From the NCBI GenBank assembly GCA_905147135.1, contig LR990061.1, forward strand, positions 1 through 64,000: DNA of 64,000 nucleotides. Direction: 5' to 3'. Position 1 is the first letter of the stretch; each line of letters starts with the position of its first letter. Made by a program: the position numbers and the translations under genes. The DNA comes from Blastobasis lacticolella. Lineage: Eukaryota > Arthropoda > Insecta > Lepidoptera > Blastobasidae. This document shows positions 1 through 10,739 of the stretch, one piece after another. Under the pieces are notes generated by a model. It was not told where the DNA came from. It made no database searches and was given only the letters and a program-made list of their open reading frames with translations.

Positions 1-1180
1 AACCTAACCTAACCTAACCTAACCTAACCGAACCTACCTAACCTAACCTAACCTAACCCAACCTAACCTAACCCAACCTAACCTAACCTATAACCTAACC
101 TAACCTAACCTAACCTAACCTAACCTAACCCAACCTAACCTACCTAACCTAACCTAACCTAACCTAACCTAACCCAACCCTACCTAACCTAACCTAACCG
201 AACCTAACCTAACCTAACCTAACCTAACCTAACCTAACCTAACCTAACCTAACCTAACCTAACCTAACCTAACCTAACCTAACCTAACCTAACCTAACCT
301 AACCTAACCTAACCTAACCTATCCTAACCTAACCTAACCTAACCTAACCTAACCTAACCTAACCTAACCTAACCTAACCTAACCTAACCTAACCTAACCT
401 AACCTAACCTAACCTAACCTAACCTAACCTAACCTAACCTAACCTACCCTAACCTAACCTACTAACCTAACCTAACTAACCTAAACCTAACCTAACCTAA
501 CCTAACCTAACCTAACCTAACCTAACCTAACCTAACCTAACCTAACCTAACCTAACCTAACCTAAACCTAACCTAACCTAACCTAACCTAACCTAACCTA
601 ACCTAACCTAACCTAACCTAACCTAACCTAACCTAACCTAACCTAACCTAACCTAACCTAACCTAACCTAACCTAAACCTAACCTAACCTAACCTAACCT
701 AACCTAACCTAACCTAACCTAACCTAACCTAACCTAAACCTAACCTAACCTAACCTAACCTAACCTAACCTAACCTAACCTAACCTAACCTAACCTAACC
801 TAACCTAACCTAACCTAACCTAACCTAACCTAACTAACCTACCTAACCTAACCTAACCTAACCTAACCTAACCTAACCTAACCTAACTAACCTAACCTAC
901 ACCTAACCTAACCTAACCTAACCTAACCTAACCTAACCTAACCTAACCTAACCTAACCTAACCTAACCAACCTAACCTAACCTAACCCTAACCTAACCTA
1001 ACCTAACCTAACCTAACCAAACCCTAACCTAACCTAACCTAACCTAACCTAACCTAACCTAACCTAACCTAACCTACCTACCTAACCTAACCTAACCAAA
1101 CCTAACCTAACCTCCTAACCTAACCTAACCTACAACCTAACCTAACCTAACCTAACCTAACCTAACCTAACCTAACCTAA

Positions 1181-1182
<2 letters not shown>
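1..1182. repeat. Terminal telomere repeat array, CCTAA on +
   Basis: Almost uninterrupted CCTAA units, with sporadic variants such as CCCAA, CCGAA, CCTA and CCTAAA. This is the C-rich strand of the insect TTAGG telomere. With CCTAA reading 5' to 3' from the left edge, the G-rich 3' end points left, so the chromosome tip is at or beyond base 1. Variants are denser in the first 200 bases and again at about 830-1140. Confidence 0.97.
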
Positions 1183-1217
<35 letters not shown>

Positions 1218-4200
1218 TTTGTCATGGGGAAACGCGTTTAGGCGTATCCCCCGGCCTCGGGGGGGGCGGGCGGGTTATGCGGGACTCGAGGTCGCTGAGG
1301 GCGCCCCCCTACCCGCTAAAACCCCATGGTGACCCTCTCGGTGCATAGGAGGCGGAGTCCCGGGAAAACGAAGTATACTTCCGGTACCCCGCCAGCACCA
1401 CTCGCGTCAGCGAGCTTCCTCACGAAATAGACAGCGCGCTGGCCACAAGCACGCTGCCTCCTCTCGGGCCTCTCTTTCATCGACGAACGGGCCCCCGCCC
1501 ATCCGCCGCCAGAGGCGCCAAGGCGGGACGCAGGAATTACTCCGCATCCCTCGGAATACCAGGTTTTTTACGACCTGGTTTTGGCCTGGGCTTGCCTTGT
1601 GGCCTGCCCTTGCCTCCGCCACGTTTTGAAGAGGGAGCTGAGGTTATACAACCCTTTGCCCCCACCTTGTGTTCCGCCGATTTGCCATCCACAGCACACA
1701 CAACGCAATGCGGCATAGCCGAACAGCTCGTGGCCCTGTGGGCCGGCTTGACCGCAGCGAAAACACAAATCGCTGCGATCCACCTCTGATTTGCAATCGG
1801 CCACAGCGTGGCCGACATGCAAGCACCGGTAGCACCGTAACGGCCTGGACTCGAGCAGTTTGACCTGCGCCGAGATCCAGCCAACGGTGAGTCTACCGCC
1901 GCTAACCACTTTCTTAGCAGCCGCGATCGGGCAGCGCACAAACACTGCGCTGATACCCGAAGGGCTGCGGCGGATATCGCCGATTTTGACGAGGTCCACC
2001 TCACACTCGCCAGCCAATGCGACCGCAGCCACAATATCGGCGGACGTAACCGAGTCATCGAGGCCACCAAGTCGCAAGTCTGCGCACTTAGTGGGTCGCG
2101 TGATTCGCAAGTCCTCTTCGCCAAGGGCTTCACGCAGCTTCTGCGCAAGCGCGTCAGCTCTGCTGGCACTTGCTGCGCCATGAACTTCAAGGATAGCTCC
2201 TCCCGTCCAGCCCTTGCGGAATCTCACCCCCTCTGGAATGCCGATCTCAGCCAGGTCGATCTTGGACCTTGCCTCAGCAATCTTCTTCGCAAAGGTTACG
2301 TCCCTTTCAGTTGCCCCGGGCTGTAGTTTTAACACCACAGCCGAGCATTGAGGAACTCGTAACCGAGGCTTCCTGGGCCTCTTTCTCTTCTTCAAAGGCA
2401 GGACAGTAGGCGCAGACACTGACTTTCCGCCGGACTTCTTCTTGTTTTCCTTTTTGCGGCCCCGTTTGACCACATCCGACCATGAAGCACCTGGTGGCGC
2501 GGCGGATGGGGCGACGGAACCTTGCGTCATTAGCGAAACCGCAGGTGAAGCCGACGGTTGCGCAGCAGTACTCGGAACTACCTTGGGCCTGGTTTTCTTG
2601 CCCTTGCCCTTCTTCCCCTTGTGGGGTTGAGGGGCAGAACTGGGACCCAGCTGGGGTTCAGGCAGCTCCGGCGGCTCTTGACACTCGGCCTTGTCAAAGG
2701 CCAGAGGGGGACGAAGACGTTTCTCTGGGAGGAGTCTATCCTCCAGAGCCCCCAGCTTGGCGTCGACCATATTGCCGACAGCCAGCATTATTTTCCCGAC
2801 CAGTTCGTCAAGATCTGGAACGGGCACCGCCGCATTTTCCCGAGGAGGCGGCAGCGGGGTGGGAGCCCGGGCAGGCAGAACCCGCACAGATTCCTGCGCC
2901 GCCTTCAACTCGCCTCGGAGGTTATCCGTTTCCTGACGAAGCTTGGTCAGCGTCGCTTTTAGGCGCATGTTTTCCGCCTCGAGCTTCGCCGTGTCGTCGG
3001 TCATGGCACGATCATAGAGGGCATAAACTGCCTCCTTTACCGACTTTACAGAGTCCTTTAGAGCACGCTGGAAGGTGCCCTTCAGATGCTTCGATTTCGT
3101 GGCTACCAACTCCACCACCTTCAAAGCATCATCTGCCTGTTTAGTGAGGCCAGTCATAGACGGGCGCTCACTCTGCCCAATCAAAGCTTGCGGCCTATTC
3201 GCCTGGACGTTTTGTCTGGTGCTCTTAGCTCGTTGAGACAATTCTGCAACCTCCTTCTCCGCCTGAAGTTCCATCTCATCGCGCTCTACACGAATAAGTT
3301 CAGCCTTGGCAGCTGCCAGGCCGATGTATTGGCCAGTTGTAGGAGGACGTCCTCTGCCCTTCCCTTTGCGCTTCGGCCGAGCTGACAGACACCTGCCATC
3401 GGAATCAGAATCCGACAGAGTCCCCAGCCTCGACCGAGGCCGTTTTCTCGAATCTTGTTCGGCCTCCATCTCCAGGCTTTCATCGCCAGTGAAGGAGGTC
3501 ATGGAACCCATCGACGAGCCGCAGAGCCCTGCAAGGTCGTCGGAGTCGTTTGGTGTGTTCATGAGACTATCCATTCGGCGCGCTGAACGCGTGAGACGCC
3601 CGGAAATCGGAGTTTCCATCATGCTCAGCACCACCCGGGGCGACTTAATCGCCTCTGCCTCCTTCCGAATCATTTCAATAATACCCTTAGAGGGTTTGGA
3701 GCCCATTCCGGGCCCCGCAACAAGCGACGCGGACGCGCCGCCAACACCGCCCGTTTTCGGGCCACAGACATTAACACCGCCCTTCTCGGGCACGGACTTC
3801 ATCGCACAAGTGCCGACCCCGTATAAGTTCGGCAGCCCAGTCCCAGAACTATCAGCTCTGAGACTGAGGAGGGATTCCCCAGACGACACCGCCGTACTGG
3901 GACCCTCCCGGGGAGTAGTTTGCTTATGAGACTCGGCCATAGCTTTCGCCAATAGGGGCTTAGTACTGCAAGGGGGCCCCATATCCCTACAGGTTTTTAC
4001 GTCTTGGCTGACGGATGATTGTTTATAGTGGTTCACCTTCCACGCGGCCACTGGCCCCCGATCCCGGACTCGGGACTACGGGTGCGGTCCTCATCCCAAG
4101 TGCCAGAAGGCGACAGGAGAGGACCGGTCGACCCTCATCTCAAGTGTCAGAAGGCGACGAGAGAGGGTCGGCGTCGAGTTATTAGCCACTTGGCTACCAA

Positions 4201-4334
4201 GATCCCTTATGGGAAGTTAATAACCAAGCGCCCAGGGTGCACCGTCCCGGTCATGCTACTCTTCCCCCGGGTCGTAACCCAAAGGGACCAATGGCAAACC
4301 GGGCACACGAGGAGGTTACCCGACCGAGCACCCC
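1183..4334 (-). mobile_element. E1: gag-only SART-like telomeric retrotransposon
   Basis: Complete at both ends. The 3' end is a T tract (1183-1220, the antisense poly(A)) fused directly to AACC of the telomere array. The 5' end at about 4334 reads CCCC followed by AACCTAACC. Inside, in element order, are a 5' leader (4334-4052), one gag-like ORF1, and a GC-rich 3' UTR (about 1536-1221) with the motif GGTTTTAGCGGGTA. There is no endonuclease/reverse transcriptase ORF. The element is about 3.15 kb, whereas autonomous relatives need a further ORF2 of about 3 kb. Mobilisation would therefore have to be in trans. The SART assignment rests on telomere specificity and polarity and on gag and ORF2 similarity to the neighbours. 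Confidence 0.85.
1537..4051 (-). pseudogene. E1 ORF1 (gag-like, zinc knuckles), one frameshift
   Basis: Nucleic-acid-binding gag-like protein of a telomeric non-LTR element. From the ATG at 4051 it has a Ser/Pro-rich N-terminus with EKGGV/KTGGV motifs, basic stretches, a predicted coiled coil (region DDTAKLEAENMRLKATL), a Pro/Lys-rich linker, an RRM-like block, and C-terminal cysteine motifs (CYRCLHVGHAVADC, then CFRCGQAG). An extra G near 1740 (gtggg, where E2 and E3 have gtgg) shifts the frame between the first and second knuckle, so the long frame runs on to 1568. The correct frame resumes as the 1537-2190 reading and ends in RDAE at 1537. Otherwise it is close to the intact E2 copy. Confidence 0.85.
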
Positions 4335-4346
4335 AACCTAACCTAA

Positions 4347-4348
<2 letters not shown>
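4335..4348. repeat. Short telomere spacer between E1 and E2
   Basis: About three CCTAA-type units lie between the 5' end of E1 and the T tract of E2, as expected if E1 inserted just distal to E2 in the telomere array. Confidence 0.9.
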
Positions 4349-4380
<32 letters not shown>

Positions 4381-7300
4381 TGGGGAAACGCGTTTAGGCG
4401 TACCCGCCGGCCTCGGGGGAGGCGGGCGGGTTATGCGGGACTCGAGGTCGCTGAGGGCGCCCCCCTACCCGCTAAAACCCCATGGTGACCCTCTCGGTGC
4501 ATAGGTGGCGGAGTCCCGGGAAAACAAAGTATACTTCCGGTACCCCGCCAGCACCACTCGCGTCAGCGAGCTTCCTCACGAAATAGACAGCGTGCCGGAC
4601 ACGAGCACGCTGCCTCCTCTCGGGCCTCTCTTTCATCGACGAACGGGCCCCCGCCCATCCGCCGCCAGAGGCACCAAGGCGGGACGCAGGAATTACTCCG
4701 CGTCCCTCGGAATACCAGGTTTTTTACGACCCGGCTTTGGCCTGGGCTTGCCTTGTGGCCTACCCTTGCCTCCGCCACGTTTTGAAGAGGGAGCTGAGGT
4801 TACACAACCCTTTGCTCCCACCTTATGTTCCGCTGCTTTGCCATCCACAGCACACACAACGCAATGCGGCATAGCCGAACAGCTCGTGGCCCTGTGGCCG
4901 GCTTGACCGCAGCGAAAACACAAATCGCTGCGATCCACCTCTGATTTGCAATCGGCCACAGCGTGGCCGAGATGCAAGCACCGGTAGCACCGTAACGGCC
5001 TGGACTCGAGCAGTTTGACCTGCGCCGAGATCCAGCCAACGGTGAGTCTACCGCCTCTAACCACCTTCTTAGCAGCTGCGATCGGGCAGCGCACAAACAC
5101 CGCGCTGATGCCCGAAGGGCTGCGGCGAATATCGCCGATTTTAACGAGATCGACCTCACACTCGCCAGCCTTTGCGACAGCAGTTACAATATCGGCTGAT
5201 GTGACCGAGTCATCGAGGCCACCAAGTCGCAAGTCTGCGCACTTAGTGGGTCGCGTGATTCGCAAGTCCTCTTCGCCAAGGGCTTCACGCAGCTTCTGCG
5301 CAAGCGCGTCAGCTCTGCTGGCGCTTGCTGCGCCATGAACTTCAAGGATAGCTCCTCCAGTCCAGCCCTTGCGGAATCTCACCCCCTCTGGAATGCCTAT
5401 CTCAGCCAAGTCGATTTTGTACCTGGCCTCAGCAATCTTATTCGCAAAGGTTACGTCCCTTTCAGTTGCCCCGGGCTGCAGTTTTAACACCACAGCTGAG
5501 CATTGAGGAATACGCAACCGAGGCTTTGTGGGCCTCTTTCTCTTGTTCAAAGGCAAGACAGTAGGCGCAGCCACCGACTTCCTGCCGGACTTCTTCTTCT
5601 TCTTTTCCTTTTTGCGGCCCCGTTTGACCACGTCCGACCATGAAGCACCTGGTGGCGCAGCGGATGGGGCGACGGAACCTTGCGCCATTAGCGATACCGC
5701 AGGTGAAGCCGACGGTTGCGCAGCAGCACTCAGAACTACCTTGGGCCTGGTTTTCTTGCCCTTGCCCTTCTTCCCCTTGTGGGGTAGAGGGGCAGAACTA
5801 GGACCCGGCTGGGGTTCAGGCAGATCAAGTGGCTCTTGCCGCTCGGCCGTGTCAAAGGCCAGAGGGGGACGGAGGCGTTTCTCCGGGAGGAGTCTGTCCT
5901 CCAGAGCCCCCAGCTTGGCGTCGACCATATTACCGACAGCCAACATTATTTTCCCGACCAGTTCGTCAAGATCTGGAACGGGCACCGCCGCATTCTCCCG
6001 AGGAGGCGGCAGCGGGGTGGGAGCCCGGGCAGGCAGAGCCCGCACAGACTCCTGCGCCGCCTTCAACTCGCCTCGGAGGTTATCCGTTTCCTGACGAAGT
6101 TTGGTCAGCGTCGCTTTTAGGCGCATGTTTTCCGCCTCGAGCTTCGCCGTGTCGTCGGTCATGGCACGATCATAGAGGGCATAAACTGCCTCCTTCACCG
6201 ACTTTACAGAGTCCTTTAGAGCACGCTGGAAGGTGCCCTTCAGATGCTTTGATTTCGTGGCTACCAACTCCACCACCTTCAAAGCATCATCTGCCTGTTT
6301 AGTGAGGCCAGTCATAGACGGGCGCTCACTCTGCCCAATCAAAGCTTGCGGCCTATTCGCCTGGACGTTTTGTCTGGTGCTCTTAGCTCGCTGAGACAAT
6401 TCTGCAACCTCCTTCTCCGCCTGAAGCTCCATCTCATCGCGCTCTACGCGGATGAGTTCAGCCTTGGCAGCTGCCAGGCCGATGTATTGGCCAGTTGTGG
6501 GAGGACGTCCTCTGCCCTTCCCCTTGCGCTTCGGCCGAGCAGACAGACTGCCATCGGAATCGGAATCCGACAGAGTCCCTAGTCTCGACCGAGGCCTTTT
6601 CCTCGAATCTTGTCCGGCCTCCAACTCCAAGCTTTCATCGCCAGTGAAGGAGGTCATCGAACCCATCGACGAGCCGCAGAGCCCTGCAAGGTCGTCGGAG
6701 TCGTTTGGTGTGTTCATGAGACTATCCATTCGGCGCGCTGAACGCGTGAGACGCCCGGAAACCGGAGGTTCCATCATGCTCAGCACCACCCGGGGCGACT
6801 TAATCGCCTCTGCCTCCTTCCGAATAATTTCAATAATACCCTTAGAGGGTTTGGAGCCCATTCCGGGCCCCGCAACAAGCGACGCGGACGCGCCGCCAAC
6901 ACCGCCCGTTTTCGGGCCACAGACATCAACACCGCCCTTCTCGGGCACAGACTTCATCGCACAAGTGCCGACCCCGTATAAGTTCGGCAGCCCAGTCCCA
7001 GAACTATCAGCTCTGAGACTGGGGAGGGATTCCCCAGACGACACCGCCGTACTGGGACCCTCCCGGGGAGTAGTTTGCTTATGAGACTCGGCCATAGCTT
7101 TCGCCAATAGGGGCTTAGTACTGCAAGGGGGCCCCACATCCCTACAGGTATTTACGTCTTGGCTGACGGATGATTATTTATAGTGGTTCACCTTCCACGC
7201 GGCCACTGGCCCCCGATCCCGGACTCGGGACTACGGGTTCGGCCCTTATCCCAAGTGCCAGAAGGCGACAGGAGAGGACCGGTCGACCCTCATCTCAAGT

Positions 7301-7489
7301 GCCAGAAGGCGACGAGAGAGGGTCGGCGTCGAGTTATTAGCCACTTGGCTACCAAGATCCCTTATGGGAAGTTAATAACCAAGCGCCCAGGGTGCACCGT
7401 CCCGGTCATGCTACTCTTCCCCCGAGTCGTAACCCAAAGGGACCAATAGCAAACCGGGCACACGAGGAGGTTACCCGACCGAGCACCCC
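4349..7489 (-). mobile_element. E2: gag-only SART-like telomeric retrotransposon
   Basis: Same architecture as E1. A 29-base T tract is joined to AACC. The 3' UTR and ORF1 follow, with no ORF2. The leader ends in CCCC-AACC at 7489. The leader carries two copies of an 'atcccaagtgcc/atctcaagtgcc' motif. E1, E2 and E3 share the same direct junction of gag and 3' UTR, so they derive from one ORF2-less ancestor. Confidence 0.87.
4693..7137 (-). CDS. E2 ORF1, intact gag-like zinc-knuckle protein (about 814 aa)
   Basis: Intact reading frame for the gag-like ORF1, expected to coat element RNA and target it to telomeres, by analogy with characterised SART/TRAS ORF1 proteins. From the N-terminus there is a Ser/Gly-rich segment with PEKGGV and KTGGV motifs, an acidic/Ser stretch before a basic RPKRKGKGRGR patch, a coiled coil, a Pro-rich linker, a Lys-rich block (KGKKGKGKKTRPK), a WSDVVKRGRK motif, an RRM-like fold region, and C-terminal cysteine motifs CYRCLHLGHAVADC, CFRCGQAGHRATSC and CVVCAVDGKAAEHKVGAKGC. 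The upstream ATG used by E1 and E6 (MAAWKV) is followed here by an in-frame TAA at its 11th codon. The ATG at 7137 is therefore the usable start, or that N-terminus is dispensable. Confidence 0.88.
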   Translation of the reverse strand: MGPPCSTKPLLAKAMAESHKQTTPREGPSTAVSSGESLPSLRADSSGTGLPNLYGVGTCAMKSVPEKGGVDVCGPKTGGVGGASASLVAGPGMGSKPSKGIIEIIRKEAEAIKSPRVVLSMMEPPVSGRLTRSARRMDSLMNTPNDSDDLAGLCGSSMGSMTSFTGDESLELEAGQDSRKRPRSRLGTLSDSDSDGSLSARPKRKGKGRGRPPTTGQYIGLAAAKAELIRVERDEMELQAEKEVAELSQRAKSTRQNVQANRPQALIGQSERPSMTGLTKQADDALKVVELVATKSKHLKGTFQRALKDSVKSVKEAVYALYDRAMTDDTAKLEAENMRLKATLTKLRQETDNLRGELKAAQESVRALPARAPTPLPPPRENAAVPVPDLDELVGKIMLAVGNMVDAKLGALEDRLLPEKRLRPPLAFDTAERQEPLDLPEPQPGPSSAPLPHKGKKGKGKKTRPKVVLSAAAQPSASPAVSLMAQGSVAPSAAPPGASWSDVVKRGRKKEKKKKKSGRKSVAAPTVLPLNKRKRPTKPRLRIPQCSAVVLKLQPGATERDVTFANKIAEARYKIDLAEIGIPEGVRFRKGWTGGAILEVHGAASASRADALAQKLREALGEEDLRITRPTKCADLRLGGLDDSVTSADIVTAVAKAGECEVDLVKIGDIRRSPSGISAVFVRCPIAAAKKVVRGGRLTVGWISAQVKLLESRPLRCYRCLHLGHAVADCKSEVDRSDLCFRCGQAGHRATSCSAMPHCVVCAVDGKAAEHKVGAKGCVTSAPSSKRGGGKGRPQGKPRPKPGRKKPGIPRDAE

Positions 7490-7593
7490 AACCTAACCTA
7501 ACCTAACCTAACCTAACCTAACCTAACCTAACCTAACCTAACCTAACCTAACCTAACCTAACCTAACCTAACCTAACCTAACCTAACCTAACC
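7490..7593. repeat. Telomere repeat spacer between E2 and E3
   Basis: About 104 bases of perfect CCTAA units between the 5' end of E2 and the T tract of E3. Confidence 0.95.
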
Positions 7594-9020
7594 TTTTTTT
7601 TTTTTTTTTTTTGTCATGGGGAAACGCGTTTATGCGTACCCGCCGGCCTCGGGGGAGGCGGGCGGGTTATGCGGGACTCGAGGTCGCTGAGGGCGCCCCC
7701 CTACCCGCTAAAACCCCATGGTGACCCTCTCGGTGCATAGGTGGCGGAGTCCCGGGAAAACGAAGTATACTTCCGGTACCCCGCCAGCACCACTCGCGTC
7801 AGCGAGCTTCCTCACGAAATAGACAGCGCGCCGGGCACAAGCACGCTGCCTCCTCTCGGGCCTCTCTTTCATCGACGAACGGGCCCCCGCCCATCCGCCG
7901 CCAGAGGCACCAAGGCGGGACGCAGGAATTACTCTGCGTCCCTCGGAATACCAGGTTTTTTACGACCCGGCTTTGGCCTGGGCTTGCCTTGTGGCCTACC
8001 CTTGCCTCCGCCACGTTTTGAAGAGGGAGCTGAGGTTACACAACCCTTTGCCCCCACCTTGTGTTCCGCCGATTTGCCATCCACAGCACACACAACGCAA
8101 TGCGGCATAGCCGAACAGTTTGTGGCCCTGTGGCCGGCTTGACCGCAGCGAAAACACAAATCGCTGCGATCCACCTCTGATTTGCAATCGGCCACAGCGT
8201 GGCCGACATGCAAGCACCGGTAGCACCGTAACGGCCTGGACTCGAGCAGTTTGACCTGCGCCGAGATCCAGCCAACTGTGAGTCTACCGCCGCTAACCAC
8301 CTTCTTAGCAGCCGCGATCGGGCAGCGCACAAACACCGCGCTGATGCCCGAAGGGCTGCGGCGGATATCGCCTATTTTGACGAGGTCCACCTCACACTCG
8401 CCAGCCTTTGCGACAGCATTTACAATATCGGCTGACGTGACCGAGTCTTCGAGGCCCCCAAGTCGCAAGTCTGCACACTTTGTGGGTCGCGTGATTCGCA
8501 AATCCTCTTCGCCAAGGGCTTCACGCAGTTTCTGCGCAAGCGCGTCAGCTCTGCTGGCGCTTGCTGCGCCATGGACTTCAAGGACAGCTCCTCCCGTCCA
8601 GCCCTTGCGGAATCTCACCCCCTCTGGAATGCCGATCTCAGTCAGGTCGATCTTGGACCTGGCCTCAGCAATCTTCTTCGCAAAGGTTACGTCCCTTTCA
8701 GTTGCCCCGGGCTGCAGTTTTAATACCACAGCTGAGCATTGAGGAACACGCAACCGAGGCTTTCTGGGCCTCTTTCTATTCTTCAAAGGCAGGACAGTAG
8801 GCGCAGCCACCGACTTCCCGCCGGACTTCTTTTTCTTCTTTTCCATTTTGCGGCCCCGTTTGACCACGTCCGACCATGAAGCACCTGGTGGCGCAGCGGA
8901 TGGGGCGACGGAACCTTGCGTCATTAGCAAAACCGCAGGTGAAGCCGACGGTTGCGCAGCAGCACTCGGAACTACCTTGGGCCTGGTTTTCTTGCCCTTG
9001 CCCTTCTTCCCTTTGTGAGG
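7594..9020 (-). mobile_element. E3: truncated gag-only telomeric element
   Basis: The T tract (7594-7612) is joined to AACC. It is followed by the same 3' UTR as E1/E2 and the 3' half of gag. Similarity to E2 stops at about 9015-9020, where the sequence changes to a plus-strand RNase H coding region. The leader and the N-terminal half of gag are missing. Confidence 0.85.
7929..9012 (-). pseudogene. E3 ORF1, C-terminal part of gag
   Basis: Open frame matching the last third of the E2 gag: the KGKKGKGKK linker, WSDVVKRGRK, the RRM-like block and all three cysteine motifs (CYRCLHVGHAVADC, CFRCGQAGHRATNC, CVVCAVDGKSAEHK). It ends in RDAE at 7929. The N-terminal part is lost at the junction near 9015, so this is a fragment even though the remaining frame is clean. 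Confidence 0.85.
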
Positions 9021-9036
9021 GAAGGAAAAATAGACG

Positions 9037-10251
9037 TAAGATATACATGCCTAAAAGACATGGGCGATCTTAAAATTGACAAGGAGGAACTTTGCATATA
9101 CACAGACGGCAGCAAGATCGAAGGGAAGGTAGGAGCTGCTGTATCATGCTGGAGAAGTGGAGTGGAAACAGCGAAAGTAAAGCTCAAACTGGAGGCATAC
9201 TGCTCAGTTTTTCAGGCAGAGTTACTGGCTCTAGATAAAGCCGTAGAACTGGCCAAAACAACTAAGGCCCAAAAGGTAAAAATATTTAGCGACTCGCGAT
9301 CAGCCTTAGATCTGCTGAACAGCAATGTAGATACCCATCCCTTAGCGTGCCGAATCAAGGAGAACATAAAAGAACTAATAAAAATGAACAAGAATTTAGA
9401 TCTATATTGGATCAAAGCCCACATCGGAACAGTAGGAAATGAGCGAGCGGACCAACTGGCAAAGGAAGCCGCTCTACATAAGTAAATAAATAATAATAAT
9501 AAATAATCGTGGACAAATTCACACAACGCCATCTAGCCCCAAAGTAAGCAAAGCTTGTGTTATGGGTGCTAGATAACTGATAAACTACTTATATCTTTGA
9601 AATACATACTTGTTATACATAGAACACCCAGACCCGTAACAGAAATTAAAATTCATCATTTCAATTTCTGCCCGGCCGGGAATCGAACCCGGGACCTCTT
9701 GCGTGGCAAACCGGCATGTTGACCACTGAACCACTTAGGTCGTCATCATAAGAAATAAGAAAGGTCGTCATAAGAAAACAGCTGCGGACTATGACAGGTA
9801 CCCACTTTCCTTCGCAAAGCGATGCATACGCGAAAAATCACTGCAAACGTGGCAGAATAGATATGAAAATAGTACTCAAGCATCAGTGACCAAAGTATTT
9901 TTGCCCGATATACGTACTGCGTACAAAATAATAACGTCCCTGAAAACAAATCACATCTTCACACAGGTGTTAACGGGTCACGGTGGGTTCTCCGCTTATC
10001 TCTACCGATTTAAGTGTAAAACTGACCCCGCTTGCATCTGCGACCCGACAGTAGAAGAAACGATCATCCACTTATTACTGGAATGTCCTAAATACATGAG
10101 GAAAAGATACGATTTTGAAATGAGATTTGGTGTGGCAATGGCGGCACCAAGTCTCAGCAAAATCGTATTTAATAAGGAAACAAGATCAGCCTTCAAAGAC
10201 TACTGCTGTCGGATCGCAGAGGATGCCATAACTAGAAATAAGGTAATGTAA
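9037..10251 (+). pseudogene. ORF2 C-terminus: RNase H domain plus CCHC motif, split by a SINE
   Basis: The first part (9037-9485) has the RNase H signature: YTDGSKIEGKVGAA with the first Asp, AELLALDKAVE with Glu, FSDSRSALDLL with Asp, and IKAHIGTVGNERADQLAKEA with the final Asp. The second part (about 9760-10251) continues in the same protein as KTAADYDRYPLSFAKR and then TQVLTGHGGFSAYL, followed by a C..C..H..C motif (CICDPTVEETIIHLLLECP) typical of R1/I-group ORF2 C-termini. A minus-strand SINE separates the two parts. Endonuclease and RT are absent. An RNase H in this lineage points to the I/R1 superfamily; a finer clade cannot be given. Confidence 0.75.
9487..9755 (-). mobile_element. tRNA-Gly-like SINE inserted in the RNase H element
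   Basis: On the minus strand the head reads GTGGTTCAGTGG (box A-like) and GGTTCGATTCCC (box B), with TTGCCACGC between them where tRNA-Gly(GCC) has its anticodon arm. A body with TTTCAATT/AATTTTAATTTCTG blocks follows, and then a tail ending in GATGGCGTTGTGTGAATTTGTCCACG and a T/A-rich end. The short repeat cataag flanks the insert, and removing it restores the ORF2 reading (AALHK-KTAADY). The same family recurs at 33.9 kb and 60.4-61.2 kb. Confidence 0.8.
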
Positions 10252-10315
10252 GGAAATGATGTTGGTAGTATATTTTGAAAAATATACATAATAACATATA
10301 AAATATAGAGTAAGC

Positions 10316-10352
<37 letters not shown>

Positions 10353-10739
10353 ATAAAAAAGGTATAAAACAGAACAACGCGAAAGCATAGCGGAAAAAGG
10401 AAAAGAAAAAAAAAAAAAAAAAACTGACTAGATATGATAAGTAAGCATAAGTAATAAAAATGTTTATAACGTAAGTTACAAATAAGATACAAGATAGAAT
10501 TAAGTGATATGGAACTAATTAGCATAAGTGACTAAGAGATAAGCGGAAAAACCACCAACCCATTCTTTGATTTATTTCTTACCTCATAACAAGGGCATCG
10601 ACCGAAGTCGATGGGTAAAATTAGCATGGCAGGTAGAAGGTTTTAGTCGGTAAGAGTCCGGCACTACCTGGGTCCTCCATTCCCAGGTGTCCATGAGGAT
10701 TTCCCCTACCTGCCACATCAAAAAAAAAAAAAAAAAAAA

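Larger units (their letters stand above)
9021..10739 (+). mobile_element. 5'-truncated plus-strand non-LTR element ending in telomere repeat
   Basis: Plus-strand ORF2 C-terminal coding sequence, a 3' UTR and a 20-base poly(A) (10720-10739) that runs straight into CCTAACC. The polarity is opposite to all SART-like elements here and corresponds to the TRAS-type orientation. The 3' UTR carries GGTTTTAGTCGGTAAGAGTC at about 10637, resembling the GGTTTTAGCGGGTA motif in the E1-E5 3' UTRs. Two internal A tracts (10322-10348 and about 10407-10424) lie between the ORF and the terminal poly(A). The 5' side joins the E3 gag abruptly. Confidence 0.75.

Noticed and set aside
1..1182. CRISPR-like direct repeats
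   Set aside because: Simple five-base telomere repeats without unique spacers, in a eukaryotic genome.
1592..3929. Plus-strand open frames opposite the gag genes (repeated in E2, E3 and E6)
   Set aside because: Antisense shadows of GC-rich ORF1. They recur only because the elements are repeated, and have no start context or domain of their own.
9660..9740. A tRNA gene suggested by GGTTCGATTCCC and an anticodon-like TGCCAC
   Set aside because: No complete acceptor stem or cloverleaf. The sequence continues into a SINE body that recurs elsewhere in the window.
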